Shown in pieces: positions 53,365-64,000 of a stretch of DNA of 64,000 bases. Each line of letters begins with the position of its first letter. Within the stretch, counting starts at the first letter, position 1. The stretch lies in the NCBI GenBank assembly GCA_026770025.1, contig JAMXDE010000053.1:1-64000 (forward strand), read 5' to 3'. Position numbers and translations under genes: made by a program. This stretch comes from Craspedostauros australis. Taxonomy: Eukaryota; Bacillariophyta; Bacillariophyceae; Mastogloiales; Achnanthaceae. A model generated the notes under the pieces. It saw only the letters and a program-made list of their open reading frames with translations, did not search any database and had not been told where the DNA came from.

Positions 53365-53400
53365 ACATCAGGCACCACACCAGCGTGCGGCACTCTGCAA

Positions 53401-53450
53401 CGATCCAAGACGAGACAGTAGCCATTGTCAAGACGAGACAGTAGCCAACA
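53401..53450 (+). repeat. Short direct repeat upstream of the J-domain gene
   Basis: The motif ACGAGACAGTAGCCA occurs twice, about 24 bp apart, immediately before the ATG at 53450. Confidence 0.7.
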
Positions 53451-54022
53451 TGCCGATCACGATGACGGCAACGCGCGGCGTGTTGAGACACCACATAACG
53501 ACGACGCTGCGCAGATACGGCCAGCCTTCCAATCCATTCCGCGTTCTGGGTGTGCCGCCCACCGCATCGTTCGAGACGGTGCGCAAACGATTCCTCCGAT
53601 TGGCCTTGCAGCATCATCCCGACACGACAGACGACGTCGCAAGCGGCGATATTGCGACATTTGTACGCATGCGACAGGCCTTTGAGCAGATCCGCGATTT
53701 GCGGCGGCCGCGCGATGCAATGGCTACCAGCGACCGCGCCGTCGAGTGGACCGAGACGGATTTCCTCGTCTGGTTCTTTCAGGAGACGGGGTACAAGCTC
53801 AATTCGATCCAGCGGCGCGATCTGATTCGGCTGCATCGCAACCGTATTCCGGGTGCCAAGTACGATGGCCAGCATTGGGAGTTGGCGCGTCGCGTTTCCG
53901 ATGCGCAGGATCTATTCTTTTGGAAGATGGACAACGAAGGTGGCCCGCCGCCGATTCATGACGATTTGCCGACGGGTCAAGAAGTAGAGCGCAGGACTTT
54001 GCGGCGGAGGCGGCGACGGTGA
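53450..54022 (+). CDS. Small J-domain (DnaJ-like) protein
   Basis: It has a J domain at residues 28-85: NPFRVLGVPPTASFETVRKR, then LALQHHPDTT with the HPD tripeptide that activates Hsp70 ATPase, and a final helix FVRMRQAFEQIRD. The first 25 residues are basic and hydroxylated without acids (TRGVLRHHITTTLRRYG), as in mitochondrial presequences. The region after the J domain (residues 95-190) has no Gly/Phe-rich or zinc-finger part, so it is a class III-type protein, and it ends in poly-Arg. The single-exon frame is 190 residues. The start at 53450 was chosen as the first ATG with a sensible leader. The LINE inserted about 85 bp upstream, so promoter effects are likely. Confidence 0.82.
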   Translation: MPITMTATRGVLRHHITTTLRRYGQPSNPFRVLGVPPTASFETVRKRFLRLALQHHPDTTDDVASGDIATFVRMRQAFEQIRDLRRPRDAMATSDRAVEWTETDFLVWFFQETGYKLNSIQRRDLIRLHRNRIPGAKYDGQHWELARRVSDAQDLFFWKMDNEGGPPPIHDDLPTGQEVERRTLRRRRRR

Positions 54023-54382
54023 TTGGGACAGATGGATGGATGGATCGTTGGGTGATTGAGTTGGATGAGTGATTAGGCCTGTAGAGATATTATATCATAG
54101 AATGTACAGGCGTGTATTCACTTGTTTGTACTTGCAGGCCTTTTGTGCCGTTGGCAGAGAGGATTTCTTCCGTTTCAACTTGTCTCTAGTTTAGTTCTCA
54201 AAGTCTATAAAAGGCCTTCCCCAGTACCGTTCCAGAACGAAACACCATCACCGCCAACAACAACAGCAAAAAAGAGCGACGATGGCGATCGATGCGCCGC
54301 AGCAGCAAATTCCCATCGCAATCAAAAAGACAACGCTCCGTCGGTCGCCACATACTCGGACAGTAGAACAAAACGCTTCACC

Positions 54383-54906
54383 ATGCCATACCAGTCGCTC
54401 GCAACCTTCGTCATCATCGGCGGTGCCTTCAATGTCGCCGCTGGCCTGCTTGCAGGAATCCAGTACGCTGCGTACGGGGTGAGTTGTCGGGGAATGCAAT
54501 GGGTTGCATTGACGCGGCTGCGGCTGTTGCGGGGACGTTGTGTGCAATGAAGATGATGCGGTGTGTCAGTCGGTGCAGTGCTCCGATGCTCGCAAGTCTT
54601 CTCTTCGCGGAACCAGTCTAACCCCTTCCATTTACACGTGCTCTCTCTTGCTCAACAACATCAATTCTGCTTTGCAATGCTTTCCATTGGTTGAATTCGG
54701 ATTGAACAATGATTGCATGCGATATGCGCTACTGCGGAAATGCTCATCTGACGGCATGCCACCATAATATACGCTCACCCATGATGATGGAATTGCAGAA
54801 GCCAAAGGATATCGGCTTGACAGGCGATTCATGGAAGCACATGATGGTGACACGTGACGACGTGGTGGAAAGCCTGGCAGCGAAGGTTCGGAAAGATATG
54901 GAATGA
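54383..54906 (+). CDS. NDUFA1: NDUFA1-like (MWFE) complex I subunit, 67 aa, two exons
   Basis: This tiny accessory subunit of mitochondrial NADH dehydrogenase would sit in the inner membrane. Exon 1 is 54383-54478 (MPYQSLATFVIIGGAFNVAA and on, 32 codons, one transmembrane helix) with a GTGAGT donor. Exon 2 is 54799-54906 (KPKDIGLTGDSWKHMMVTRD and on, 35 codons). The join is in phase and gives 67 residues, the size of the family. The layout of N-terminal membrane helix, GKPK-type turn and charged D.W...M..RD tail matches NDUFA1 from other eukaryotes. A 320-nt intron is long for this window. The assignment rests on layout and short motifs. Confidence 0.7.
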
Positions 54907-55729
54907 TGCAAGCTGTGGATTTGATGGAGGCAAAGAAGTCTTGTCTTGGAGGAACGCGTAGCTTTGAAGCAACAAAGTGGAGAAGGAGCGATCTGGCGAC
55001 ACACTGCTATCATGCGGATACACGACAAATGATGGCGCTGTATCAAACATGGGGAGCCAACGGGCGCACTCCATCCCAATGTGCAAAGAAAAGCACATGT
55101 TCATGACCACATCCATGAACGAAAGGGATGGCATCCTTGCGTCCCAAAAGGACACCACAATACAGCAGAGTAAACTTGAAGAAATATTTTGAAAACAGGT
55201 TGATGTCGCTGCTCTCCAGGTTGCAGAGGGATGGTGCTCCTGTATCGTAACTGTTGACGCCGCCACGATTGCGTTGTAACATGTAAGTAGAGAATGCATG
55301 TGTACTCTCCACTCTATTGTATTCTATGGAATTCTCCAAGTGGTGCCATTATGGACATCGAATGAAACTTGGTGGCTGTTCACCTCGTTCTATCCTGACA
55401 GGTGCAAACTACGAATGGACGATTCGAAGGGATCAACGAGGACTTACGCACGTCTCCTCTTTCCTTGATGTCAATCAACGAATGACCACAACAAGGAGAA
55501 TCTTCTCATCACATGACAACAACCAATCACAACCACATCCAACCTTCAAAGCCTACGAGGCAGCACACAATCAACCCCAACAAGAGACAAAGGAAGTCGG
55601 ATGTAAAATAACTTTGTGTGTGTGAAGTCGAGAGACGCATCATTCATTCATCCATCTATTCTATTCATCCATCTGCCCCTTTGATTCATTGATCCATCGA
55701 TCCATTGACCAGTCCACCCACTCTGCATC
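54907..55729. other. Intergenic, no gene supported
   Basis: No motif or convincing exon on either strand. ATCCATCTATTC/ATTCATTCATCC simple repeats immediately precede the epimerase start (about 55640-55700). Confidence 0.4.
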
Positions 55730-57115
<1,386 letters not shown>

Positions 57116-57204
57116 CTGAATTCTGTCATACATACTATTAATAGCAAATACGAAGAACGAGTCGGTAGATAACAGGATAGTTTACAGACGTTGTCTTGGG
57201 CTTG

Positions 57205-58671
57205 TCACTTGGCCAATTGTATGGATTGCGTGTTGAGATGATCGCTGGTGCTGATCTCGTGCCCCTCGCCATCAGCAGTGATGTGCTGCGGATCTATGAA
57301 TTCCTGCTGATCCTGATTGCGCACGGAGTCCATGAACTGACGTAACCTCTGCACGTACTGCGTGAGCTTGCCAGGTCCCTCCGTGATGTCATTGTGTCCC
57401 CGGTCCGGGACCCACCATGGATCGCGTTTGTAAGCGTCCGGAACTGCTTCGTGCAGTGCGACACCGTGCGAGATGCTGACCTCCTCATCGAGACGTCCGT
57501 GGATGACCATGACGGGACAAGTTGCCTTGCGGATGCGGTCGATGTTGGGGTAGATATCCAGACAGGCCAGTAATCTGTATATGATGGTGCAAGATGGAGG
57601 CAGTGATGCAATGCAAGATGGAAGTGATATAACAGGAAGCAATGAAGTCAGTCAATGAATGATAAATACACACATTCACATACAAATACACAAATACACA
57701 TATTCACCAACAACATATAACCCCCCAACACCATCAACTTACCGACTTGGTGTTAAGACGCGCATGCCGCTTGTGAAGGGCGAATGCAGGATCATACCGC
57801 CGAGATTGGGTTGGTTCCTGGCGAGATGACAACAAGGACCCGATCCGACCGACTGGCCATACAAAATGATCCTTGACGCGTCATTCTTGCAGAGCTCCTT
57901 CAATGTATATTCGTAAACGGCCGCGATATCGGTGTAGGTGGTGCGCTCCATGGGCACGCCGCCCGATTCGCCGTAACCTGAATAATCGTAGCTGATGACG
58001 TTGCATTCGAGGGCGTGGGCCAGGATGGATTGTATGGGGAACATGGCGCCGATGTCGGTGGCGTTGCCGTGGCTGTAGATGACGGTCTTGGTGTGGGGCG
58101 TGGACCAGGCTTGCGGGACGCGGTAGACGATGGCGGCGACGTGCGATTTGGCGGGCGTGGGTATCTTGACGCACGTGACGCAGTCCCTGCCGCCGCCCTC
58201 GAGCCGTGGCGCGGACAGCCTCGAATCCAGGACCAGGGAATACGTGACGCCGGCCTTGGCGTCTCTGGCATCCCTGGCGTTGCGCGCCTTGGCCTGCCGC
58301 CTGAGGTGCTTGGCGCGTTCCGTGAGCTGCTGCGCCGGCGACTTCATCTGCTCCCTCATCTCTCCCTCCTTGGCGCGGTAATGCGCTGCTTCGTCTCCCA
58401 CCAGTTCGTCGTTGCTGTAGTTGCGCTTCTTCTTCTTCTTCTTCTTGCCGCTGGTGCTGCTGTTCTGGTCGTCGGACTCCGTGTCCTCGATGAGCGCGTC
58501 CTCGTCATCCGCAAGCGGCGTGCCGTCCGCGGATTGGCGCTGGAACTTGTAGAGCGGCGGGCTGGGTGGGAAGAACGTGAGGGCACCGGCCACAGTGCCC
58601 TTCGAGAATCCGCTCTGCACCCACAGGCAGAACAGCGCCGACACGGCCGATGGGCAGCAGCAGCAGCTCAT
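57205..58671 (-). CDS. ABHD17: ABHD17-like serine hydrolase (protein depalmitoylase type), two exons
   Basis: This alpha/beta hydrolase is close to ABHD17, which removes palmitate from membrane proteins. Exon 1 is 57743-58671 and exon 2 is 57205-57574. The 168-nt intron is GTAAGT...CAG, and the join makes TPSRLLACLDIYPNIDRI, giving 432 residues. The catalytic triad is visible: Ser in YGQSVGSGP, Asp in HGRLDEEV and His in DRGHNDI. YSHGNATDIG forms the oxyanion side and LHSPFTSGMRV matches the family. The N-terminus MSCCCCPS is a Cys cluster like that palmitoylated in ABHD17, followed by the hydrophobic ALTFFPPSPPLYKF. An insert of about 120 residues with Lys, Asp and Ala repeats (KKKKKK, AKARNARDARDAK) separates it from the core, unlike the animal proteins. 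Confidence 0.88.
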
Positions 58672-59681
58672 GTCTCTCTGAGTGTGTGTGGTCTATTGTG
58701 TGCTGTCTATTGTCTGATTGTCTGATTGTCTGATTGTCTATTGTCAGGCGAAGGACAGCAGATGCAAATGCAGAATGATGATGCAATTGCTGCACAAAGA
58801 CAGATCGGTGACCAATTCTGATTGCACTGCAGTGGCAACGGCGATTGTCTGCTCTGATGCAAGCCACAAGTGCGTGACACACTTGCGGGATGGATGGAGC
58901 ACCTCGTTTCACGCGGAGTCAAGTTTGAGAAAGTCGTCTGTGTTCTCCGATTCTTGCAGTAGCAGCAGCAGCAGCGAAGGAAGCTAATAGTAACTTGCTT
59001 CCTCTGTTCGGGTGTTGTTGGTATGGATTCCAAGCACGATGACGGCGTCGATTATAACAGCGACGGCGATGATGATGATGATGATGATGGTGGCAGTCTT
59101 GTTGGTGCGGAGAGTGGTGATGTTGTTGTTGGCAGTCCTGCTACTGTTGTTACTGTTGTTGCTGTTGCTGGACTCTTGGTCTCTCCAGAGACAGAGGAAA
59201 TGGCCTGCGAACGATGGCAGAACACACCAACAAACAACACAAGACGACAACCAGCATTTTTTCGCAATTGCGCGCACTTCACTTCCCTGTTGCCGTTGGA
59301 TGCTTTTATTCATCCATCAATACAAATCAATGATGGAGGGACAGTACACGGAACTGGATTGTTGTTGCGGTCCTGTTTCGGCGTGAATGAAACTGGATTG
59401 ATGAATCACGACAAAATGAAGAACTCGTGACCGATGTCCAAATCAAGTGAAAACAACGCAACGCGACTCCGCAGGTGTGACAATATCTGCTATATTCATA
59501 TCAGAGCGGAGCAGAGTCAAGTGAAAGAGTATCCTATTACATGCATCACTCCAATCTTACCATCTTTCCTAGTTCTTCTCCCCTTTCTCTTCTTCTTGTT
59601 TTCCAACTTGACGAGCAGATCGCGTGCGCTGCTCTGCCGTGCGATATCAACCAATCCAGACTCATCGCAACTCATCGCAAC
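58672..59681. other. Intergenic, low-complexity, no gene supported
   Basis: It contains a (TGTCTGATT)n run (58700-58740), GATGATGAT runs (59065-59092), and TTGTTGCTG runs (59110-59175). Open frames over these encode poly-Leu, Met or Asp and are not credible. Confidence 0.5.
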
Positions 59682-60356
59682 TCACCGCCTCGAATTGAAT
59701 TTGCTTCGCTTTTTATTCTTGCCCTTCTTCTTGCCCATCTGCACATTGCGGTCCTTCCAATCGCTGCGCCTCACTTTGATGGGACGGCTCGACAGCCACG
59801 ATTGATCCTTCTCCCGAATCGCCTTGGCGCAATCCATAGGATCCAGAAACGAGCAGAACCCAAATCCCTTGCTCACTTCCTTATGATCGCGCACCACCTT
59901 GCACTTCGCCAAACTCGCGTACTGTTCAAAGTGATGCTGCAGCATGGCCTCGCTCACATCCTTCGACAGGTTGCCCACGAACACGCGGAAATCATTCTCC
60001 GGCCATTCGCTCAGCGATTCGTCGACCCACACCTTGCCACCGGCCATGCGTTGGATGGGTTTCTTCGGTTTGGCCTTTTCTTCGGGTTTGGCGGGCGGCG
60101 GTGGGGGTGGTGGTGGCGGGGGTGGTGGTGGGATAGCGGCAATCGATGGCCCCATGGGGTATATCTGTGGTTGTATTATCGGTTTGGTCGTTGGACGTGC
60201 GGCCGAACTGGCGGCGGCGACGACGACACCGCGAGGGATCTTGGGTTCGTCATCCGTCTTGAGGCGTTTCGATGGGGGTGGGGTTGTCTCATCTTCTTTC
60301 TCGTCATCAGCTGCCTCCACCTCCGCGAAGAAATCATCCAAATCGTCGTCGCTCAT
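59682..60356 (-). CDS. RBM42: RBM42-like RRM protein
   Basis: This RNA-binding protein has one C-terminal RNA recognition motif. The order matches RBM42: MAGGKVWVDESLSEWPENDF, then RNP2 RVFVGNLS, RNP1 KGFGFCSF, and after the fold SSRPIKVRRSDWKDRN. The N-terminal half is disordered, with a poly-Pro run of thirteen (PPPPP, near 60105-60150). The start at 60356 (MSDDDLDDFF) was chosen because the following acidic stretch is typical of the N-terminus. The frame is open further upstream without similarity. Length 224 residues. The C-terminus is Lys/Arg-rich (KKKGKNKKRS) and would serve as a nuclear localisation signal. RBM42 is linked to splicing in animals. Confidence 0.85.
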   Translation of the reverse strand: MSDDDLDDFFAEVEAADDEKEDETTPPPSKRLKTDDEPKIPRGVVVAAASSAARPTTKPIIQPQIYPMGPSIAAIPPPPPPPPPPPPPAKPEEKAKPKKPIQRMAGGKVWVDESLSEWPENDFRVFVGNLSKDVSEAMLQHHFEQYASLAKCKVVRDHKEVSKGFGFCSFLDPMDCAKAIREKDQSWLSSRPIKVRRSDWKDRNVQMGKKKGKNKKRSKFNSRR

Positions 60357-60869
60357 GGTGAATGTGCATACGTTTGTATTATATGTACCGCAATGCTGTT
60401 CACAACTTGCATCTGATGGTGCTTTGGAGGAAGCCCTTGGTCTCTGTCTCTCGCTTTCTTGCGCTTTGACCATGTTGTGATGAATTCTGGGTCAAGCTGC
60501 GTTTTCGGTCGGCGTTGTTGCTGATGTGATCACATCACGTTGTGTTCTCTCGTGGTTTGGTTGGCGTTGACTCATTTGACCAAAACACTTGTAGCATGGT
60601 AAAGAGAGGTAGACCCGCAAAGCCAAAATGAAAACAGATCCTCCACAACGACGTCATGAACAAATGCATCTACTCTACCATGCTCGCAAGAAGAGGACAG
60701 CACGCTCATTCTCTAGAGAGGGAGACCGTCGAACACCATGTCTTTCCCATGTGGAAGGCCCACGGCGTGCATTAGTTTAAACTTGTCCAACGCGACAGCA
60801 GCACTCAGCTTCCAACTCAACTCAAATCAACCCAAATCCATTCCATTCCATACTGTGCTGTAGATCATG
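60357..60869. other. Intergenic, no gene supported
   Basis: The promoter of the RBM42-like gene is expected here. AACTCAAATCAACCCAAATC and CCATTCCATTCC repeats lie near 60820-60850. Confidence 0.4.
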
Positions 60870-62850
60870 TCACCGCTTGCCACCCTTGTTCTTACGTTCC
60901 GCCGCAAGATCCAAGATGGCGTTGGGCGCAACATCGTACTCGGGATGTCGCCCCACAAAGCCGTAAAATTTATTGGCCCAATCATGCACCTTCTTATCAA
61001 ACAAAGGCCCGCACGATTTGTGCGTGAACGTCATCTCCGCAAACGCCACGTTCGATCCGAAGACGAAAAAGTCGACACGCGCATAGGGAAACGTCGTGCT
61101 GTGATGCTGCTGCAGATAGGCGTTGCCGAGATGGAACAATTGTTGCGTGGCGTCAAGCATGATATCGAGCGCGGCGTCGGGACGCGGGCCCAGATTGGGA
61201 TTGACATCACGTTTTTTTGCGATTGATGGCCAGCGGGATCTCGTGCCAATCGGGCGTGCGGACGTTGCGCGTGGATGTCGTGACGTTGTCCTGGTGGTAG
61301 CGATCGCTCATGACCTGCACGATCATGGGGCGGCCGTGGAAGGTGTGGATCTTGTACTCCGTGAAAGATTGCGGCGATTGTTCGTCCAGCAGGTACTCCT
61401 CCAGGATGCAACGCTTGGGAATGTGCCTGTAGAACTTCTCGTCGTACTTGTCCGAGTACTCCGTGTCCAAGAACTTCTGACATAGTATCTGCAGCTTCTG
61501 CGCCGTCGATGTCTTTGTGGAGGTCCTATACTGCTGTGGCAAACAAGGCGGTTTGAAGCATTTGAAGGTATCCGGTTGGTTCTGCTCGTCACCATGCAGC
61601 GCGACTTTCGTGATGCATCCCGATGTGTGCGTCGCCTTCATGACGAAGCTCTTACGCGGCAGCAACGATTGCACAAATTGGTCGGTGAATGCGGTCGTGA
61701 TGTTGGTGGCATCGACGTTGGCGTATTCCTGCGCGAACATGAGTTTGTTGCCGCCCACCTGGATCTGCGCCTGATCGATGATCATCTTGACATTGTGCTT
61801 GTCGACCAAGGGCGCGAGATCGATGTTGAGTTTGTTGGATTTGGAGCAGAATTGGGAGAAGGTATCGCTGGCTTTTATCTCAGCCCACGTTGGAACATGG
61901 GAGGTTGTTGGGATCTGCTGCGAATCGGGTGAGTAGCTGCCACTGCCTCCAATTCCCGAATCTGTATCCGCAGCATCATCCGCGTCGGCTTCGAGCTTCT
62001 GATACGTGCCATCCGAACCCACATTGAATGAGCCGTTGGAACCCACCTGTATTGCAAACAGGATGAGGCAACCAATCACAAAACACATCCGCAGCATATT
62101 GCGAGAACTGCATCGACTCGACGTGACAACGACGTTGGGTGGCGGTCCACTCTCCGCCGACGTCTCCGTATGATTCGAATCATTGTCAAAACCGGAATGC
62201 GCCGACGATTCCGTGGGCGTATGCGCGCTGCCGCCGCAATCCTCGGCCGACACGAGCGGCGGGAAGAAGCTGTGCTCGTTCAACATGATCGTGGACGATA
62301 GCTGCTTGTCGCTGGTGACCGTCTTTCTGTGGGATAACTGGTGGTGCTGCTGGCTGTGATGCAGAGGCATGGGCGAGCTGGTGTCCATATCCAACGTGGG
62401 CAGGGCCTGCGTCGTGCCATTGCTCGTGCGCCTTGATGGCCGTTGCTGTCGCTGTTGGCGATGCTCCAGAAGAAACGAGGCAAACCGCCTCGATTTGGAG
62501 GAATGATGCCGCTGCGAGTTGCCACGCGGCGTGCGCGGAGACTGCTCGATGTTGAAGTGCTGGTTGGTCTGCGATGATGCCAGATGCCGCGGCGACGTGC
62601 CGTTCGGTGGCAGCGAAGGCATGGACGATGTCTTGTTCAAGGCAGCAGCCGCCAGTTTGGGCGTCGCAGTCTTCCTCTGCGTGCGGAACGGCGACAGGAA
62701 GGTGCGTCTCGCAGGTGCAGGTGAGGCCAGCAAAGCTGCCGCCGACATCAGACCCACGCTGTTGCCAGCTGCATTGTTGCGAGGATCACGCAGCGACCGC
62801 GAGGAATGGTTGGATGAGCGGTCCAGGTCTGCTTTCGTAACCATCACCAT
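60870..62850 (-). pseudogene. TupA-like ATP-grasp membrane protein, one-base frameshift
   Basis: This resembles the TupA-type ATP-grasp family, associated with polysaccharide or peptide ligation. The N-terminal 250 residues are Ser/His/Gln-rich. One transmembrane helix follows (MLRMCFVIGCLILFAIQV, near 62085), making it a type II membrane protein. The catalytic region has SFVMKATHTSGCITKV, KRCILEEYLLDEQS, FTEYKIHTFHGRPMIVQVMSDR and, in another frame, PYARVDFFVFGSNVAFAEMTFT near the end. The frames meet at a run of seven A on the coding strand (61212-61218). One A fewer would give NRKKRDVNPNLGPRPD and continue cleanly to the stop at 60870. As written, the protein ends early at 61207 without its last ATP-grasp strands. 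A base error is as likely as a true mutation. ATG at 62850 chosen. Confidence 0.65.
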
Positions 62851-64000
62851 CTTGTCTATTCTATAACTCCAACGAACGAACAAATGGATGAACGAACGAA
62901 CAAATGGGTGGATCGGCAGACAGATGAATGGATGAATCGACGGTTGGATGGATGAAGAGGATGAATGAAGAGGATGGATGAAGAGGATGAATGAAAAGGA
63001 TGGATGACCTGTTGCTTGTGACAGCCCTAAAGCTTCGTGCCTGCTCTTGCCTTTCAGTTCAGCCCTTTTGTGTGCAAGCTACGTGTGGATCGGGTTTGGT
63101 GTCGACGAGGCAGACCCTGGTTGTGCACCACCCTCCTGATTCCCGTCGACAGAGCCATCGAGCCTCTTCGTCAAGGCCTCCTTTGTTTGGGTACTGGTGT
63201 TGATGTCGGTGCGGAGCATTGATTCCTCTCTGTCTTCTCACTAGTACCTGCTAAGACTACACATGTCATGTTGGAGTGCGCTGATGTCTGTCGCCTCTCT
63301 CTTTGCATACGCGCACGACTGTGCTCGCACTTCCATCATCGACGTTCTCTTTGTACCGTCGTTGCGTGGAAACCATCCTTGTGATGTGCGTGCCCAAAGT
63401 GGCAGAATGAGCACAACTCAGTGGAATTGGTTGTTCAGGGACGGTTTACTGTTCTGTTCTCCGATTAAGTAATTGTCTGACTTGACATTTCATTGTGGAA
63501 TTGCGACTCGCACGAGCCCCCATCGAGTCACGCAGACAGCACAGTTACGCCTCACAAAGGCTGCAGACAGGGACAACTATGCCGCATGTCTGTGCCCAAT
63601 GCAGCAAGGCACCATCTTCCAGGTTCCTTTCTGTCTGTGTGACACGCGTGCGTGACGTAGCTTTCTCCGCAGTGGCAACACAGTCGTTAAGTAGGCAACA
63701 ATTTAGCTTGCATGGTGAAGGAAGTCCAAGAACACCCAACCCCTTTGTTTGGATGCCATGCTTAAGAATTGTGCGCCAAAACCAACACGGCAGAAGCAAA
63801 AGCTCTCCTGATGTTGTGCTGGCTCCTTCTCCTCCGACAACGCAGCAAGGACAACAACACACCGAGAGTTCTCCTTCGTTGATGTGATGTGACGTGACGT
63901 GATGTGGGATGATCTCATTCGGTGTCGTCAATCGTATTGCGCGCCAACATCTGCACCCGTCTCTGTCCCCGTTCAAAGCGCCACACGAAAGAGGACTCGC
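62851..64000. other. Right end of the window, no gene supported
   Basis: GGATGAATG/GAACGAAC tetramer-type repeats at 62860-63005 lie in the promoter of the preceding gene. The last kilobase has several short open frames without recognisable features on either strand. A GATGTGACGTGAC stretch is near 63885-63905. Confidence 0.45.

Noticed and set aside
58015-58725. 236-codon open frame on the plus strand
   Set aside because: It lies antisense to exon 1 of the ABHD17-like gene; composition (poly-Leu, Val, Gly) is that of a shadow frame.
63495-63887. 130-codon frame near the right end
   Set aside because: A CxxC piece gave a hint of a zinc finger, but only one pair exists and the rest has no conserved feature.

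Overview
This window is nuclear DNA of a eukaryote, most likely a stramenopile-type marine microalga. The genes are split by short GT-AG introns (about 70-320 nt). Secreted proteins carry long PS/PT-rich linkers of the kind seen in diatoms and relatives. The mix of an FTO homologue, an M11 (gametolysin-type) metalloprotease, a very short NDUFA1-like subunit and a TupA-type ATP-grasp protein also suits an alga. The lineage is inferred from gene content only.

1-17,750: a tandem duplication with a unit of about 9.3 kb. Each unit holds an M11 metalloprotease gene on the minus strand, an FTO-like dioxygenase on the plus strand (head to head with the protease) and a TruA-type pseudouridine synthase on the plus strand. 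The left protease gene is cut by the window edge; the right one is complete, with a five-exon model of 977 codons. The second unit ends in a shorter secreted protein that has only the C-terminal modules of the protease. The two FTO copies differ by one base that breaks the left copy.

18,000-36,600: a mobile-element-rich region. A 9,247-bp DNA transposon (19,316-28,562) has 50-bp perfect terminal inverted repeats flanked by TA, a Tc1/mariner/IS630-type transposase, a broken Cys-rich PT-linker gene and a C-terminal fragment of N-acetylglutamate synthase. It sits in one copy of a segmental duplication whose other copy (about 33,757-36,580) lacks it. That second copy is instead bordered by one short inverted-repeat element with 20-bp satellite arrays and interrupted by another. 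Each copy carries one member of an LRR-like gene pair. A broken FAD monooxygenase gene lies between them.

36,900-44,300: housekeeping and regulatory genes: a dual-specificity phosphatase with a possible N-myristoylation site, a class 3 lipase, two tandem START/SRPBCC-like genes (one shortened), and a two-exon NAD glycerol-3-phosphate dehydrogenase ending in Ser-Lys-Leu.

44,892-53,364: a full-length LINE on the minus strand with two intact ORFs that overlap as ATGA and a 17-bp target-site duplication. It lies about 85 bp upstream of a small J-domain gene.

53,450-64,000: ordinary compact genes: the J-domain protein, NDUFA1-like, UDP-glucose 4-epimerase (three exons), an ABHD17-like palmitoyl-thioesterase-type hydrolase (two exons), an RBM42-like RNA-binding protein, and a TupA-like ATP-grasp membrane protein broken by one base in a seven-A run. 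The last 1.1 kb shows no supportable gene.
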